This document shows positions 43,987 to 56,010 of a DNA stretch of 64,000 nucleotides, piece by piece. The notes beneath the pieces are model-generated. The model saw nothing but the letters and a program-made list of their open reading frames with translations. It was not told the DNA's origin and did not search any database. The DNA comes from Henckelia pumila (Eukaryota; Streptophyta; Magnoliopsida; Lamiales; Gesneriaceae), in contig NC_133122.1 of the NCBI RefSeq assembly GCF_033568475.1, forward strand, positions 149,434,861 through 149,498,860. Reading direction: 5' to 3'. Every line of letters starts with the position of its first letter. Position 1 is the first letter of the stretch. Both the position numbers and the translations under genes were made by a program.

Positions 43987-44922
43987 ATATAGGTATTTTT
44001 TTTTAAGATGAACTAATAGTATTACAACATTATATTGATATCAACATTATTTGGTGTCAATTATGAATATATTTCTTAAAGCAATGCATAAAAGTAAGTA
44101 AGAAATGGAACCTCAATTCCCAAGGGTCATTAAATAACAAGATCCATGAGTAAATAGTAAATACATATATAGTTAGACCTAAGATATTTGTGTTCGGCTG
44201 CAAACACACCGTCCCCAAGAAAGATCATGTTGTATGACCACAGGGGAAAAACACAAAATACCGAGATCGTTTCACGAATTGATTTTATGAGATGAACTTT
44301 TTGTTAAATTCATCCATAAAAAAATATTTTTTTTATTTTTTTTTTAAAAATATCTTTCACTCTATATATAGATGAAACAAGAAAAAATAAAAAAAAAGGA
44401 AAATATGGGTGTATATACAATGTACATGTGTAAATTATCCTTACAAAACAAAGAAAAGTTGTGAAAATTATATTTTTGATCTATAATACATATAATTATT
44501 TGCGGGTTTTTCGTGAAAGACTATTTTTCATAATTATATATGTGAGCTGTAGCATAATGATAAAGATCTAAAGATGCAGTACCGCATTTGACATATATAT
44601 AATGCGCCTGTACAAATGCCTCTTTTGTTTAGTTAACGCTCGGAGCAACTTAACGAAACTAAATTACTGCTGAAAGTCTTGGATTTAATATAATCTTTTA
44701 TTGTGTTTTTTATGAATGTAAATAATGCATGTATTCATGAATTTAAAATTTTAAAATAACTATAATCAGTACTATATTGTTAAAGTTGATGGGTTTAAAG
44801 TAATTAACTTTTGGATCATTGTATGTTTTTTTTATAAACAAAATACTAAAAATGCTAATTTTCCCAAATTGTAAAACATTACTTTTTATTTAATCCAAAC
44901 ATAATAGAAACCTATTTTGGTA
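43824..44922. other. Intergenic sequence
   Basis: (TA)n run at about 43950-43980 and a remnant of the GAGAC repeat near 44245-44340. No gene. Confidence 0.5.
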
Positions 44923-45208
44923 AGGGAAAATAATTTTTTTGGTTCTATTTTAAGTCTTCGTAATTTGGTCAACTAAATTTTCAAATTTTGGTTTGGTGCA
45001 CTAATTTTTTTTTTTTTTTACTTTCAGTATTATTTCACTAGAGTATTGATGTAACACCGAAAAATATTGATGTAGCATCATTACATTCTAACATGACATT
45101 AAAAAATACTGATGTACCATCGAATATTTTTAACTTTTCTTATATCACATTATCAAGTAGACCAACAACTAAAAAAACAAAATTTAGTGTACGGCAAGAC
45201 TTTAGAAA
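44923..45208. mobile_element. Foldback MITE related to 12748-13072
   Basis: Starts AGGGAAAATAATTTTTTTGG. In the centre are decayed 21-bp units like the other element's (TTGATGTAACACCGAAAAAT, then three more changed copies). The right arm is weakly conserved (CCAACAACTAAAAAAACAAA). Confidence 0.6.
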
Positions 45209-45420
45209 TGGAACATTAGGATTTTGATATGAGAAGTTGTTCTGTTCTGGATTTTAGTTTTTAATTTGTTAAAGTTTGATTTTTATCTAATAACTTAGAA
45301 TTTTTTTTTCTACGTTTCAATTTTTTCCATATGAAGTCGATGAACCCATGAAATATTGCTCATTTGAATTGATTCCCTTTTATGAATCTCATATGATACG
45401 AATAAAAGTGCATTGTATAT

Positions 45421-45597
45421 ATATATATAGAAATTTTTAACTACCCAACCAATGATGTCCAACTCGTTCCCGACCACTAAAACATGATACCGTGTTTTAG
45501 TTATGCGAAAAATAATAAAAAAAAACAACTAAAACCCGGCATCGGGAACGAGGTGGAAAAATATTGTTGGACAACTGAAAAGTCCTCTATATATATA
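45421..45597. mobile_element. Small foldback MITE flanked by TATATA
   Basis: Left arm TATATATATAGAAATTTTTA...CTCGTTCCCGA; the right arm is the inverse (TCGGGAACGAG...AGTCCTCTATATATATA). Arms about 55 bp, imperfect. It resembles the MITE at 14081-14188 in size and in the TA flanks, not in sequence. Confidence 0.65.
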
Positions 45598-46630
45598 CAT
45601 TAAAATATATTTAAGAAAAAATATAACATAAACCTTATTTTTCAAAACTAGAGGAAAAAAACTTTTTATTTTACTCAAGTATATTTTTATAATATATATT
45701 ATTATATAAAATTTGGGCACCTTTTAATAACTACTTTTGTATGTCAAGATGACATCAATTTTCTTCTTCATTTTACCCCTGTTCGTTGAGAGTTTTCTGC
45801 ACAGCTTCCCTTTTTTTTTTTAAGGCAAATGAAAAATTAACATTTTGACAACTTCCATAATTCTAATTTCATCTCACGTCTCTGTCTCATATATTTCCCA
45901 AACGAACGTTCTTTTCTCCCAAACCAGAAATAAAAAAACAAATTTTATTTAAAAAATACTGTAATTTAATATATATTTATCACATAACCACATAGAAAGA
46001 ACATCTACATCAAATAAGCAATTTCACTGAATTTAATGTTTCCGGAGAGAATACGACTAAAACTAAAAAAAAAGTCATAATTTCTCCCTTAAAAACTTAA
46101 CAAAAACTCAAAATTGAACATATAATTGAACCCAAAAAAAATATTTTTATTTTGATTTTTATTAAATTTATGTATAATCTATAAACTAACCTATTATAAT
46201 AAATTATTTTTAAAAATTTTCATCTATATTTTTGAACTTTTATTTAAAGACACACAAAACTTTTTCGATATTCAAATCAAATAAAAAAAAGAGAGAGAAT
46301 AATTATTCAATAATATTTTACTAAATATACTCTAATAATACACATCACATATGTTCCAACGCACAGACATAAATTAGGAAATGAGATAAATCAATTGAGA
46401 TTAGGTTCTCGTCCGCAATAATTGATCCCCTGAAAAAATTTATCTCCATTTCACATAAATAATATTCATTATTAATTATCCCCTCACCACAATATTATTT
46501 TATTTCCCCTAAAAAAAATAAAATATTATTTTATTTTATATCATCGAAATAAATAAATATTCCAACCCTTTATAAAATTTTTTATTTATTATAATCTCAG
46601 CCGACCATGTTAGCCATTTATATTACACCT
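45598..46630. other. Upstream region of the BOP-like gene
   Basis: AT-rich promoter-side sequence. TTTATAAAA at about 46568-46577 could be a TATA element, 330 bp before the start codon. No transposon recognised in the last kilobase before the gene. Confidence 0.5.
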
Positions 46631-46903
46631 CTCTCTCTCTCTCTCTCCTCAGTTTCTTCTCTTTTTTTTTTTTTATGCAAAATAATTTCTCGCAACAAAT
46701 AGCAAACAGTCGATCATCATCATCATCATCATCATCATCAAAGATCAATTGAAGTAACATATCAAATTCAATGATGAAATAAATCCATTTTCACGATTTT
46801 TAGTTCCTTTATTTCTTCTTCTTCTTCTTCTTGACACATAAATATTTTCCTTTCTTCTGCTTCTTCTTGTTGTTGTTGTTCAGAGTGTACTACGTATTGT
46901 GCA
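46631..46903 (+). promoter_or_regulatory. Probable 5' leader of the BOP-like gene, rich in microsatellites
   Basis: (CT)n at about 46628-46650, (CAT)n with about nine units at 46717-46741, (TTC)n at 46813-46833 and (TTG)n near 46869-46880 precede the start codon at 46904. Pyrimidine-rich CT tracts near transcription starts are common in plant developmental genes. Transcript evidence would be needed to place the start. Confidence 0.55.
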
Positions 46904-49199
46904 ATGAGCCCAGAAGACTCCTTAAGATCTCTGTCCCTAGACTACCTGAATCTGCTTATCAACGGCCAGGCTTTTAGCGATGTAACCTTCAGCGTAGAGG
47001 GTCGTTTAGTCCATGCGCACAGGTGCATCTTAGCAGCAAGGAGCTTGTTCTTCAGGAAATTCTTTTGCGGGCCGGACTCCCAGACGGGCTTGGACCCGAT
47101 AAGGATGGGCCCGGGGAGTCCGAGAGGGCCTAATACTCAAGCTGTGATACCGGTGAACTCGGTTGGCTATGAAGTTTTCTTGCTCATGCTTCAGTTCTTG
47201 TACAGTGGCCAAGTTTCGATTGTTCCTCAGAAACATGAGCCCAGGCCTAATTGTGGGGAGAGGGGTTGCTGGCATACGCATTGCACCTCCGCCGTTGATC
47301 TTGCTCTTGATACTCTTGCAGCCGCTAGATCTTTTGGTGTGGAACAGCTTGCTTTGCTCACTCAGGTTCATTTCCGATCCATTTTTCAATTTCATCTTCT
47401 TATTATATATTAAATGGTGTCTTGACTTTCCTTTTTCTCTCTTTTTTTTGTTTGGGGTTGGTTGATTGATTTATTTTATTCTTTTTGTTTGTGGGTTCTA
47501 ATTTTTTAGACAAAAAAAAAACATATCAATTTTGGTTTCAAGAACTTGGATGGTAGCTTCCAGTTTATGTTGGTCCATGGGGGGAATGAGCTTAATAGAT
47601 CATCAGTCATGAAATTTTCTTTTCATGAATCTGATGTGGGGTTTCTATTAATGATCTCAAACAAATCTACTTCTTTTGGTCATTCTTGTGACTCTTTTTT
47701 TTTTTTTTTTTTCCCTTTTTCCTGTAATAATTCTTGGTCTGCAGCATATATGCATATTCTGTTGCAAAAGTGGGATCGATGTTTGGATTCAAAATTTTCT
47801 TTCACATTTCAAGCTCACAAAACATGTATTCAACGTTGTGTTCTTCCACTGATCTTCTTGTCATTTTTAGCAAAGGTGTCTTGACAAGTCCTCATCTTGA
47901 TTTCATGTAACATTACTTTCTTCAAATTGCTAAAGTTTTTTTTTTATCTCTTGGGTTGATCACTAGTCTTGTCTACCACAGTGATATATCCCCTCCAAAC
48001 CCAACTTTCCTAATTTGGTTTTAAAGATGAAAGTAAAATCTTCCCATTTGTACTTCAAGGGCTTAGCTATAATTCACACACATATATATATATGCCCTAC
48101 TAAATAGTATCAAACTATCATTAATTAAAGACCCAATTAATCTTTTTTATTTATTTTGATCGGTTTGCAGAAACAGTTGGCAATCATGGTGGAGAAGGCA
48201 TCCATCGAAGACGTAATGAAAGTGTTGATTGCTTCAAGAAAACAAGAAATGCATCAACTTTGGAGTACTTGCTCACATTTAGTGGCGAATTCGGGTCTCC
48301 CTCCGGAAATCTTGGCCAAACATCTCTCCGTCGATGTGGTGGCCAAGATCGAAGAGCTCCGCCTCAAATCCTCCCTCGCCCGCCGTTCTCTCATGCCGCA
48401 CCACCACCACCACCACCCGCACCACCACCACCACGACCTCGGCGGAGACCTCGAGGACCAGAAAATAAGAAGAATGCGCCGGGCCCTCGACTCCTCCGAC
48501 GTGGAACTCGTCAAACTTATGGTCATGGGAGAAGGTCTCAATCTCGACGAAGCATTGGCTTTGCATTACGCGGTCGAGAATTGCAGCAGAGAAGTGGTGA
48601 AAGCATTGCTGGAACTGGGTGCAGCCGATGTAAACTACCCCGCAGGCCCCGCCGGGAAAACCCCGCTTCACGTCGCCGCCGAAATGGTGTCGCCGGACAT
48701 GGTGGCGGTGCTTCTTGACCACCATGCGGATCCCAATGTACGAACGGTCGATGGGATCACTCCCTTAGACGTGCTTCGAACCCTAACATCCGATTTCTTG
48801 TTCAAAGGAGCGGTCCCGGGGTTAGCCCACATCGAGCCGAACAAGTTGAGGCTGTGTCTGGAGCTGGTGCAGTCAGCTGCAATGGTGATTTCGAGAGAAG
48901 AAGGGAATAATGCGAATGCGGCGGCGCCACCTTCGTCAGCCACCGCTTCCATATATCCAGTACCGATGGGTGACGAACATGCCAGCAGCGCCAGCAGCGG
49001 TGGCGGCGCGGGCAACATGTCCGTGGCGGCGGGTAGCGGGCTGAACCTGGATTCGAGAATGGTGTATCTGAATCTTGGAGCACAAATGGGTGTCGGGAAA
49101 TTGAGCGAAGGAGATGAAAGCAGCAGCCACAGAGAAGCCATGAATCGAATGTATCATCATCACCATCACCACCATCATCACTCCCACGATCAGTATTAA
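46904..49199 (+). CDS. BOP: BLADE-ON-PETIOLE/NPR5-type BTB-ankyrin transcriptional co-regulator (two exons)
   Basis: Exon 1 is 46904-47365 (154 codons, ends CAG before GTTCAT). Exon 2 is 48171-49199 (after TTTGCAG; 342 codons plus TAA). Total 496 aa; Arabidopsis BOP proteins are about 470-490. Residues 20-110 form the BTB/POZ domain (FSDVTFSVEGRLVHAHRCIL). C117, C122, H124 and C127 keep the C2HC zinc spacing of NPR proteins. Ankyrin repeats span about 256-360 (LHYAVENCSREVVKALLELG, KTPLHVAAEMVSPDMVAVLL). The C-terminal LDSRMVYLNLGA motif is typical of the BOP clade. Two histidine runs (231-242 and 483-491) are present, as in known BOPs. Family knowledge: BOPs lack DNA-binding domains. They work in the nucleus with TGA bZIP factors, and as CUL3 adaptors, to set organ boundaries, petiole identity and abscission zones. 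BOP1 or BOP2 orthology cannot be told. Confidence 0.96.
47366..48170 (+). other. Intron of the BOP-like gene
   Basis: 805 bp, GT...AG, phase 0. It has T-rich tracts and a short (TA)n near 48085. An open frame at 47546-47884 inside it has no recognisable motif and I do not treat it as a gene. The single intron at this place matches the known structure of BOP/NPR5 genes. Confidence 0.9.
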
Positions 49200-51436
49200 T
49201 TAACTTTCCATCGACTACTTATATAAGTAAAACAATCTTTATATATTATATATTATCATCTTTTGAAATATAAGCAGCAGCTGGGATCTTGAAAATGGTT
49301 GTTCAAAAATTCATGGAAATAATTTATCAAATTATTATTTCGAGGGTTTCATGCAAGGTTACAAGTTCATAGCCCTTTCTCTGTTGCTTATAATCTGCGG
49401 TGGGTTTAATTTGTGGGATAGGACAAGAGTATTTATTCAATAAATTTTTTTTTTTATTTTTTATTTTACCTTCAATGCTGTGATGGATGGAGATGACACA
49501 GGTGATCAATCTTTTCAATACCTTCCTTTGTCTATTCATTTTGTTTCTTGTTGCAAATTTTAATTTTTTTTATTTTTTTTTTTAAAAAAGGTTTGCATAG
49601 GTAGTTTGAAATATCGTTATATAAATATATAATTTCTTTTCCATGAATCATATTTATATAATTATTTATGCTCATTGTAGATTCCGTCTTTAACTTGAGA
49701 CATCACATTTATTATAACTAGACATCACATTGAGATGTTGTGTCAGAAAATTGATTTCATTATAACGTCAAAAGTTTAATGTTTCCACTATGCTTACATT
49801 CTATTCGAAGAAATGGTGAGAATGCAGAAGTAATGAAATTAACTCTCATTTGTTTTCCAAAAATGGAGACGCGTCGAACATTTTGATGAATTAAACTGAT
49901 TGACTGAAATTTGAAGGGGAAGTTGAGATTTTGAATATCTAGCTGCATGCACTTGAAATGTTAAAAATTGATCAATTCGATCAGCTTCCAATGCATACTT
50001 CATACTTGTTATTTGCATTGAATTTTGGGCAATATATATATAAAGTTTTTGCATCACATGCTAATTAAAATCCATTGTTATTTGCTAATGCATACATTTA
50101 TTTACAATGTAAAAGGACACATTTTGTGTGTGACAATTTTTTTGTGCATAAAAATGTTTTCAAGAATGGTTACTTTGGTATCTTGTGCTGGTAGGGTAAT
50201 GGGATAATGGGGTCTTTTGGAAGTTTGTTGGGATGTTTTCTTTTTTATCTTTTAATGAGAAATAAATTAGAAGGTGGACATGAGTTGTCTTTTCCATTTA
50301 CTATTTATATTTTGTATATTTCTTTGTGTCTAAAATAGGAATTTTGATTGGTTTTAAGTGTGTCTAAATTTTGTGCATTTTAATATATAAACATCATTTA
50401 ACTTTAGGTACATTTCGATTGGTTCTCCAAGTGTTGCACGAATGTGACCACACAAATTAAATAAATTTATTTTATTGCGCAGTATATATCTAATATGCAT
50501 TCCCCTCTTTAATCTTTTTTACTATTTCATGCTACAAAAGAAAACCCTATAGTTAGTTCTGTATTCTTTGTCTCAATCAAGTAAATTAATAAGTTTTGTC
50601 AACCATATAAACTACTCTGTTTGCCATTTCATACGGCATTATCAAGTATTAATTATTCTTTTTGGGAATGAATCATATTTCTTGCTACATAAATCCTTTG
50701 TTTCTATTTTATGATAAATAAAATTTCGGTTGAGTGTGTGAAGCTTGAGGCTTGGTCTCAAGTTCAATCTCACAAAAGTCTTTTTTGTTTGAATCTGCCT
50801 ACAGTCTTTTAATTTGCGGATTTACATAGGTGAAGTTTGCAGGCTAATGTATACCATATCATGTCGTGTATTAATTCTTCAGAAATTGAGTTTCATATTC
50901 CAATTTCATGCATTTTAATGTATTACTATTACTAGTGAATTAAAATAATAATGCGCTTAATCGATCAAACCTCGTAAAATTTTTAAATACATAATGATTT
51001 TCAATTCAAGAATACAACTTTAATTTTGTGGCAAGTGAATAAAATAGCATGATGAAAAATATAGTGGACATCTTGCTTCAACAATTTTCATATTCGAAAA
51101 ATCATCGATCTAATTCATGCGTGTCTGCGTATTTAAATTCATGAGCTTATATAAATTTTTTTTTTTTTTTTGAGGAGATGAGCTTATATAATTTTAGCTA
51201 AAGGCTTTTTTTTTTTTTGTGGTGTTTGGGATTAATTTTTTGACCTTACACGTTCTTTTCAATGCTTGAGGATATGTATAACTAAGATCTCTTTTCAACG
51301 ATACATATTATATATATAGTATAAAAATAAAAATAAAAATAAAAAAACTTAAATTCATATGACTTTGTTAATCAATTATTTGGGAAGAGTTTTCAATTAT
51401 AGAAAGTTATGTTGTAACAAATATATATATATATGC

Positions 51437-51468
<32 letters not shown>

Positions 51469-53048
51469 TTGAATTATAGTAATTCATCTTACACCAAAAT
51501 CTCAAATTTTAGACGAGATCTTGGATTCAAAGACTAATTATAACAAACTCGTCCCTCAACTCAAAAAACTAGTTTAAAAAAAATTGTTGTTAATTCTTTC
51601 TCGGTTTCCCCACATGAGGCAATGCATAAATTATGGTCATTGGATCAAATAAAGATATGAATGGTAATCTCCACCTGAGAAGTTTAAGCATCTGTTATAT
51701 ATAGTGCACGATTGCCTTTCGATTCCTCCATTTGTGTCACTATCGGCACACTTTTTAGTGAAAAATTATTATTATAGAAACTGATAAGATCATTAAAAGA
51801 TATTGTACTAATCTTTTTTTTCCCTCTTTAATTAAATAATAAGCTAGTCGACACATAGGTTTATAGAGTAGATTAGAGTGGGCTTAATTATATAATTATT
51901 ATTTAAAATGCTTCCACCACATGAGAAGAGAGTGGCCAACAGATTCTGAAGTGACGGGACAACCGCAAAATTTTAGTGTTTTTTCTGTAAACAAAAAAAA
52001 AAATTGATGGCATGGTCTCCAAGATTCTAGGTTATTTGTTTAGTGCTAAACGAACATTTTTATAGCTTAATCCCGAAAGATTTATCATATACTCACAAAG
52101 TTTGGATCATGTTCTAGCTAAAAAAAATATTATTTTACCATCCAAAGTTTGAATCTTTCAGCTACAAATTAGGGTTTTACGTTTCCATTACCCAAAAATA
52201 CGTGACATACATTTTTACAGATGAGGGAGCCTAGTGATATTTGGAATCCATTTCACATTTTACATGTATTTTTCGGAGGACAATTATTGTATCTCAAAAA
52301 TCTCACTTTCAATAATTTCATTCCTTGTAATCAAAGGAATCCAAACTCGTGACCTTTGTTATAATATCAGTTAAAAGACCGAACACTTGTCGGTTTATCA
52401 AAAATTAAAACTGATGGTTGCAACTCAAAATTTTTAAACTGTACAATAGCTCAATCACTACATTTCGATTACTCTACCCAACAAAACAATTATTACACTC
52501 CAACAATTGTGCATGAACTTATTTGATTTCACTCATTATTCTGTTTTGTTTGTTGGAAACCCTTTCGAGCGAAAAAAGGGAATAAAGAACAGTAGAATAA
52601 TTACAAAGAGGGAGAGAATTAATTAATTTTAAATACATTTGTTTGGCCTTAAGTTGTTGTAGCAATATATATATAAAAGCTTGTCGACATATATACGTAG
52701 GGGCAACACTAGATTAGAGTAGGCTTTGTTGGTTTAAAAATGTTTTAGCGACATATCTCATGTAAGACCACAATAAAAACAAATGGGAAATGGCTGGCAA
52801 TAGCATTTTTTTTTATAATTTATCAATATTAATTAATATATAATATGTCGATTTGTTGGTAAATTAATTTAGGCAGTCGTAAGACACATCGAACAACTTT
52901 ATGTTCTTGGATTCAACTGAACAAATGATTACCAAGTCTTATGTTAACAAAGACAATTTAGAATGGTTTCAAAAAAAAAAGTATAAAGACATTTTAGTAC
53001 AAGTTGAGTCGAGTAAAACAATGACACTGTAAATTTGTTCACAGTACT
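49200..53048. other. Intergenic sequence between the BOP-like gene and the methyltransferase
   Basis: AT-rich, no gene. It includes the 3' flank of BOP, a (TA)n tract interrupted by GC at about 51420-51462, and several poly-T tracts (49446, 51158, 51208). No element with clear ends was seen. Confidence 0.5.
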
Positions 53049-53155
53049 GTTGGGCCAAGAGCATTAAATTGGGCCAAGTGACTGTTGAGATGGGCTGAAA
53101 GGACCTTGTTAAGTCACTGGTTTATATTGGGTATGAGTATGATGGCCCATTTTGT
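53049..53155. promoter_or_regulatory. Cluster of TGGGCC/TGGGCT (site II-like) motifs
   Basis: TTGGGCCAAG at 53049, TTGGGCCAAG at 53071, ATGGGCTGAA at 53091 and GATGGCCCATT (inverse) near 53141. Such clusters are known as site II elements (TGGGCY) in promoters of plant growth and organelle-protein genes. No coding region follows closely, so function is doubtful. Confidence 0.35.
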
Positions 53156-53639
53156 TCCACGATAGAGCTACTAGTTTAATCTGGCAAAATTAAAAATGGA
53201 GATAATTAAATTTATTTGAAAACTTAAATTAAAAATTACCAGATTATTCAAATCCTATAGCAGCCTATAGACTTGCACAGTGCGGTGTACCCAACTAATA
53301 TGATTTGTTGGCTATTACATTAGCATGGTCATTTATCTAGCGTGCACCGAATAATAGCGACAATATTTTCCCACATTTTATTTATATTAGCGTATTTGCA
53401 CACCCATTGTGTGTGATGAAAGATTTGATTTTTTATTAAAAATAATTTTGGAAAAAAATCTAATAAATTTATAAGAACAAAAAATGAATGTTTTTTTTGG
53501 TTAAATATTAGTCATAAGTTTATGAGGAGTAGTTAAAAGATCATGAATTACATACACTATTTTTTTTCAAATAATTTGAAATTCAAATTAAGGTCATATC
53601 AAGATACAAGTTGGTATCTCTAAGTCACTCACACATAAT

Positions 53640-53935
53640 AAATAGGTATGCTCCAGCGTTGCAGGGGCATAGGCAAGTTGGTAAGGTCTGAAGTGACGTG
53701 AGAAGAGATTCTCCAGCGTTGCAGGTTCGATCTTCGTGTGGAGCATATTCCCTGCTAAAATATTGCGGGGTATGCTCTGGGGGTTGGCCATATTGCTCCC
53801 TCCTTCAGGTCTCTGCCGCTCGTGCACATCCCTCGATTTAACCTCTGCATGAGCCAATGAACATATATCTGACTCATGTGGAATGAGGTCATCTTCGAGG
53901 TCAACCTTTTTACGATATAGATTTCAAACTAATAA
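53640..53935 (+). mobile_element. Probable tRNA-derived SINE
   Basis: An A-box-like CATAGGCAAGTTGGTAAGG (about 53668-53686) and a B-box GGTTCGATC (about 53725-53733) stand about 45 bp apart, as in RNA polymerase III promoters. A GC-richer tail follows to about 53935, in contrast to its AT-rich surroundings, with TTTTT near 53908. The 14-mer CTCCAGCGTTGCAG occurs twice (53652-53665 and 53712-53725). Clear flanking duplications were not identified. Confidence 0.55.
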
Positions 53936-54450
53936 TCTTTAATCAACAACATTTCATTTCATCAAAACACGTGCGCGTCCATACACATACACATAAACAT
54001 ATATATGTACATATAATTAGAAATAACTCTCGATATCATATTTCAAACTAATAATATTTGATCAAAAACTCTTGGTTTCATCCGAGCCGGATTAAGGTTG
54101 ACCGGATTCATATCCTATTTTAGTGTAGGTTTTACGGAAAAATAACAGAATTTCAGCTACAAGCACAAACTTATCTCCAACTCATTGATTTTAAATTATA
54201 TTGATAGATTGTGACTTTGTTAGTTTATTACTTGTTATACTCTGTTCATATATTATTATTTATTTATTAAAAAAAACAGAAATACGATTAATTTATATTT
54301 TTGGAAAACCAATATTGTGAAGTCAATGAAGTCTAGAAATCAAAAACAAACTCTTCACCAAAAAAGCAAATATCTTGGAATGGTAGAAATGCAAATCAAA
54401 CTTGGGCACCTCCATCTCCCATTGGCAAAATGAATGAACACTCCCAATAG
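53936..54450. other. Upstream region of the methyltransferase gene
   Basis: AT-rich. No element or gene recognised. Confidence 0.5.
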
Positions 54451-54462
54451 ACATATATATAT

Positions 54463-54473
54463 ATATATATAAA
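54463..54473 (+). promoter_or_regulatory. TATA box inside a (TA)n run, methyltransferase promoter
   Basis: A (TA)n tract (54452-54470) ends in TATATAAAGG, a good plant TATA box. The start codon is only about 40 bp downstream, which would leave a leader of roughly 10-20 nt if this box is used. Confidence 0.5.
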
Positions 54474-54511
54474 GGCAGTGGTTGTGTATAATATTGGTAA
54501 AGAAGAGAGAG

Positions 54512-55471
54512 ATGGCAAAATTGTTCATAAATCAAGCAAAACAATACGCGGAGGGGCGACCCAGTTACCCTCAGGAACTCTTCAATTTCATCGCATCAAA
54601 GACGCCGTGTCACCATCTTGCTTGGGATGTCGGCACGGGAACCGGCCAAGCCGCCGCATCGGTTAGCTCCATCTCCATCTCTGTCTCTCTCTTTCGTTAC
54701 AAATTCAAATTACATAAAATTATCGAATGTTGTGTATGTATTTAGAAAATGCATTCTAAGAGTTCGCTGTTTTTAAAACTAAATTCTTGTGCTGTTGTTC
54801 CAAAAAAAAATCCAACACAGCTTGCAAACATTTACAAGAAGGTGATAGCAACAGACACAAGCCCAAAACAACTAGAATTGGCAACCAACCTCCCCAACAT
54901 AACATACAAATGCACTTCTCCAAACATGTCCGTTTCCGAGCTCGAATCCCAGATCGGATCCCGAGCAAGTGTCGATTTGGTAACTATAGCTCAGGCCATG
55001 CACTGGTTTGATCTCCCTACATTCTATAAACATGTCAAATGGATTCTCAAAAGCCCAAACGGGGTCGTTGCCGCATGGTGCTACACCACACCTGAAGTTA
55101 ACCCGAGCGTGGACTCGGTGTTCCAAAGATTCTACCACATTGATGTAGATCCGTTCTGGGAGCCGGCTAGGAAACTGGTGGACCAGAAGTATGAAACCAT
55201 CGAGTTTCCATTTGAGGCTGTGGATGGACTCGAGAACAACGGACCATTTCGGTTTAACTCGGAGAAGTTGATGGACTTGGGGGCTTATTTCACTTATTTA
55301 AGGTCGTGGTCTGCTTACCAAACTGCCAAGGAAAAAGGCGTGGAACTTTTGAGAGATGAAGTTGTTGAAGATTTCAAGAGGACTTGGAATGAAGATGGTA
55401 AGATGGAGAAGGTTGTTACCTTTCCTGTTTATTTGAGGATTGGAAAAGTTGGCTCCTCTCAAATTGAATGA
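54512..55471 (+). CDS. Class I SAM-dependent methyltransferase (two exons)
   Basis: Exon 1 is 54512-54661 (50 codons, ends before GTTAGC). The intron is 159 bp. Exon 2 is 54821-55471 (after AACACAG; 216 codons plus TGA). The join is phase 0; total 266 aa, the usual length of this plant family. Motif I, DVGTGTGQAA (39-48), binds S-adenosylmethionine; VIATDTSPKQL (58-68) holds the acidic residue for the ribose (D62); VDLVTIAQAMHWFD (101-114) is the post-motif II region with the A-x-H-W-F signature. The domain is Methyltransf_11-like. The start is supported by the conserved N-terminus FINQAKQYAEGRPSYP. No transit peptide or membrane segment is seen, so it is probably cytosolic. The substrate is unknown; members are often named 'putative methyltransferase DDB_G0268948-like'. 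AATAAA signals lie at 55557 and 55599. Confidence 0.93.
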
Positions 55472-56010
55472 GTGCATTGATTTACATTTACTTTCTTTCA
55501 TGTATAACTTATGATGTACTTGGAGATAGACTTTATATATGTATGATCCCCCGTGCAATAAATGTAGGAGCAACACATAAATTTGATTTATCCATCTCAA
55601 TAAAGACTAAGATTACCTGCCAGTGATTTGACAATAGTATTAAACGAAGCCTAGAAACAAGAAAAAACCTTCAGTTTCACCTTGTAAACGATGAAGAAAT
55701 GATTCAAGAATTTCGTATTTGCAAGTCCTATAGTAAAGGGGCATTAAACTCAGATGAATATGGAACGAAATGAAAGGATCGTCTATTAACATGAGAGAGT
55801 AAATGAAACAATAGGTAGCATTTACACATTGCTTGATTTCATGCACTCTTTATTGGTTAATGCTGTTGAATTGAACGGAAAAAAAGAACAGCCACAGCTA
55901 CACAACATTGATATTTTGAACAATTATACACAAACACAGCAACCTCACATACAGATATATAATCACCAGCAATTGCCAAACAAATGGTGTAAATTTGTGA
56001 GCAATTGAAC
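55472..56010. other. Convergent intergenic region with polyadenylation signals
   Basis: It separates two genes that point at each other by 539 bp. AATAAA at 55557-55562 and 55599-55604 serve the plus-strand gene. AATAAA on the minus strand at 55849-55854 would serve the glutaredoxin-like gene. The 3' ends probably lie within about 250 bp of each other. Confidence 0.7.

Noticed and set aside
47546-47884. 112-codon frame in the BOP intron
   Set aside because: No motif, T-rich, and inside a well-supported intron.
48254-49187. Several open frames of 80-157 codons on both strands within BOP exon 2
   Set aside because: Alternative-frame shadows of a GC-rich, conserved coding exon.
53594-53857. 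87-codon minus-strand frame
   Set aside because: It overlaps the SINE-like element with its A and B boxes; no protein motif.
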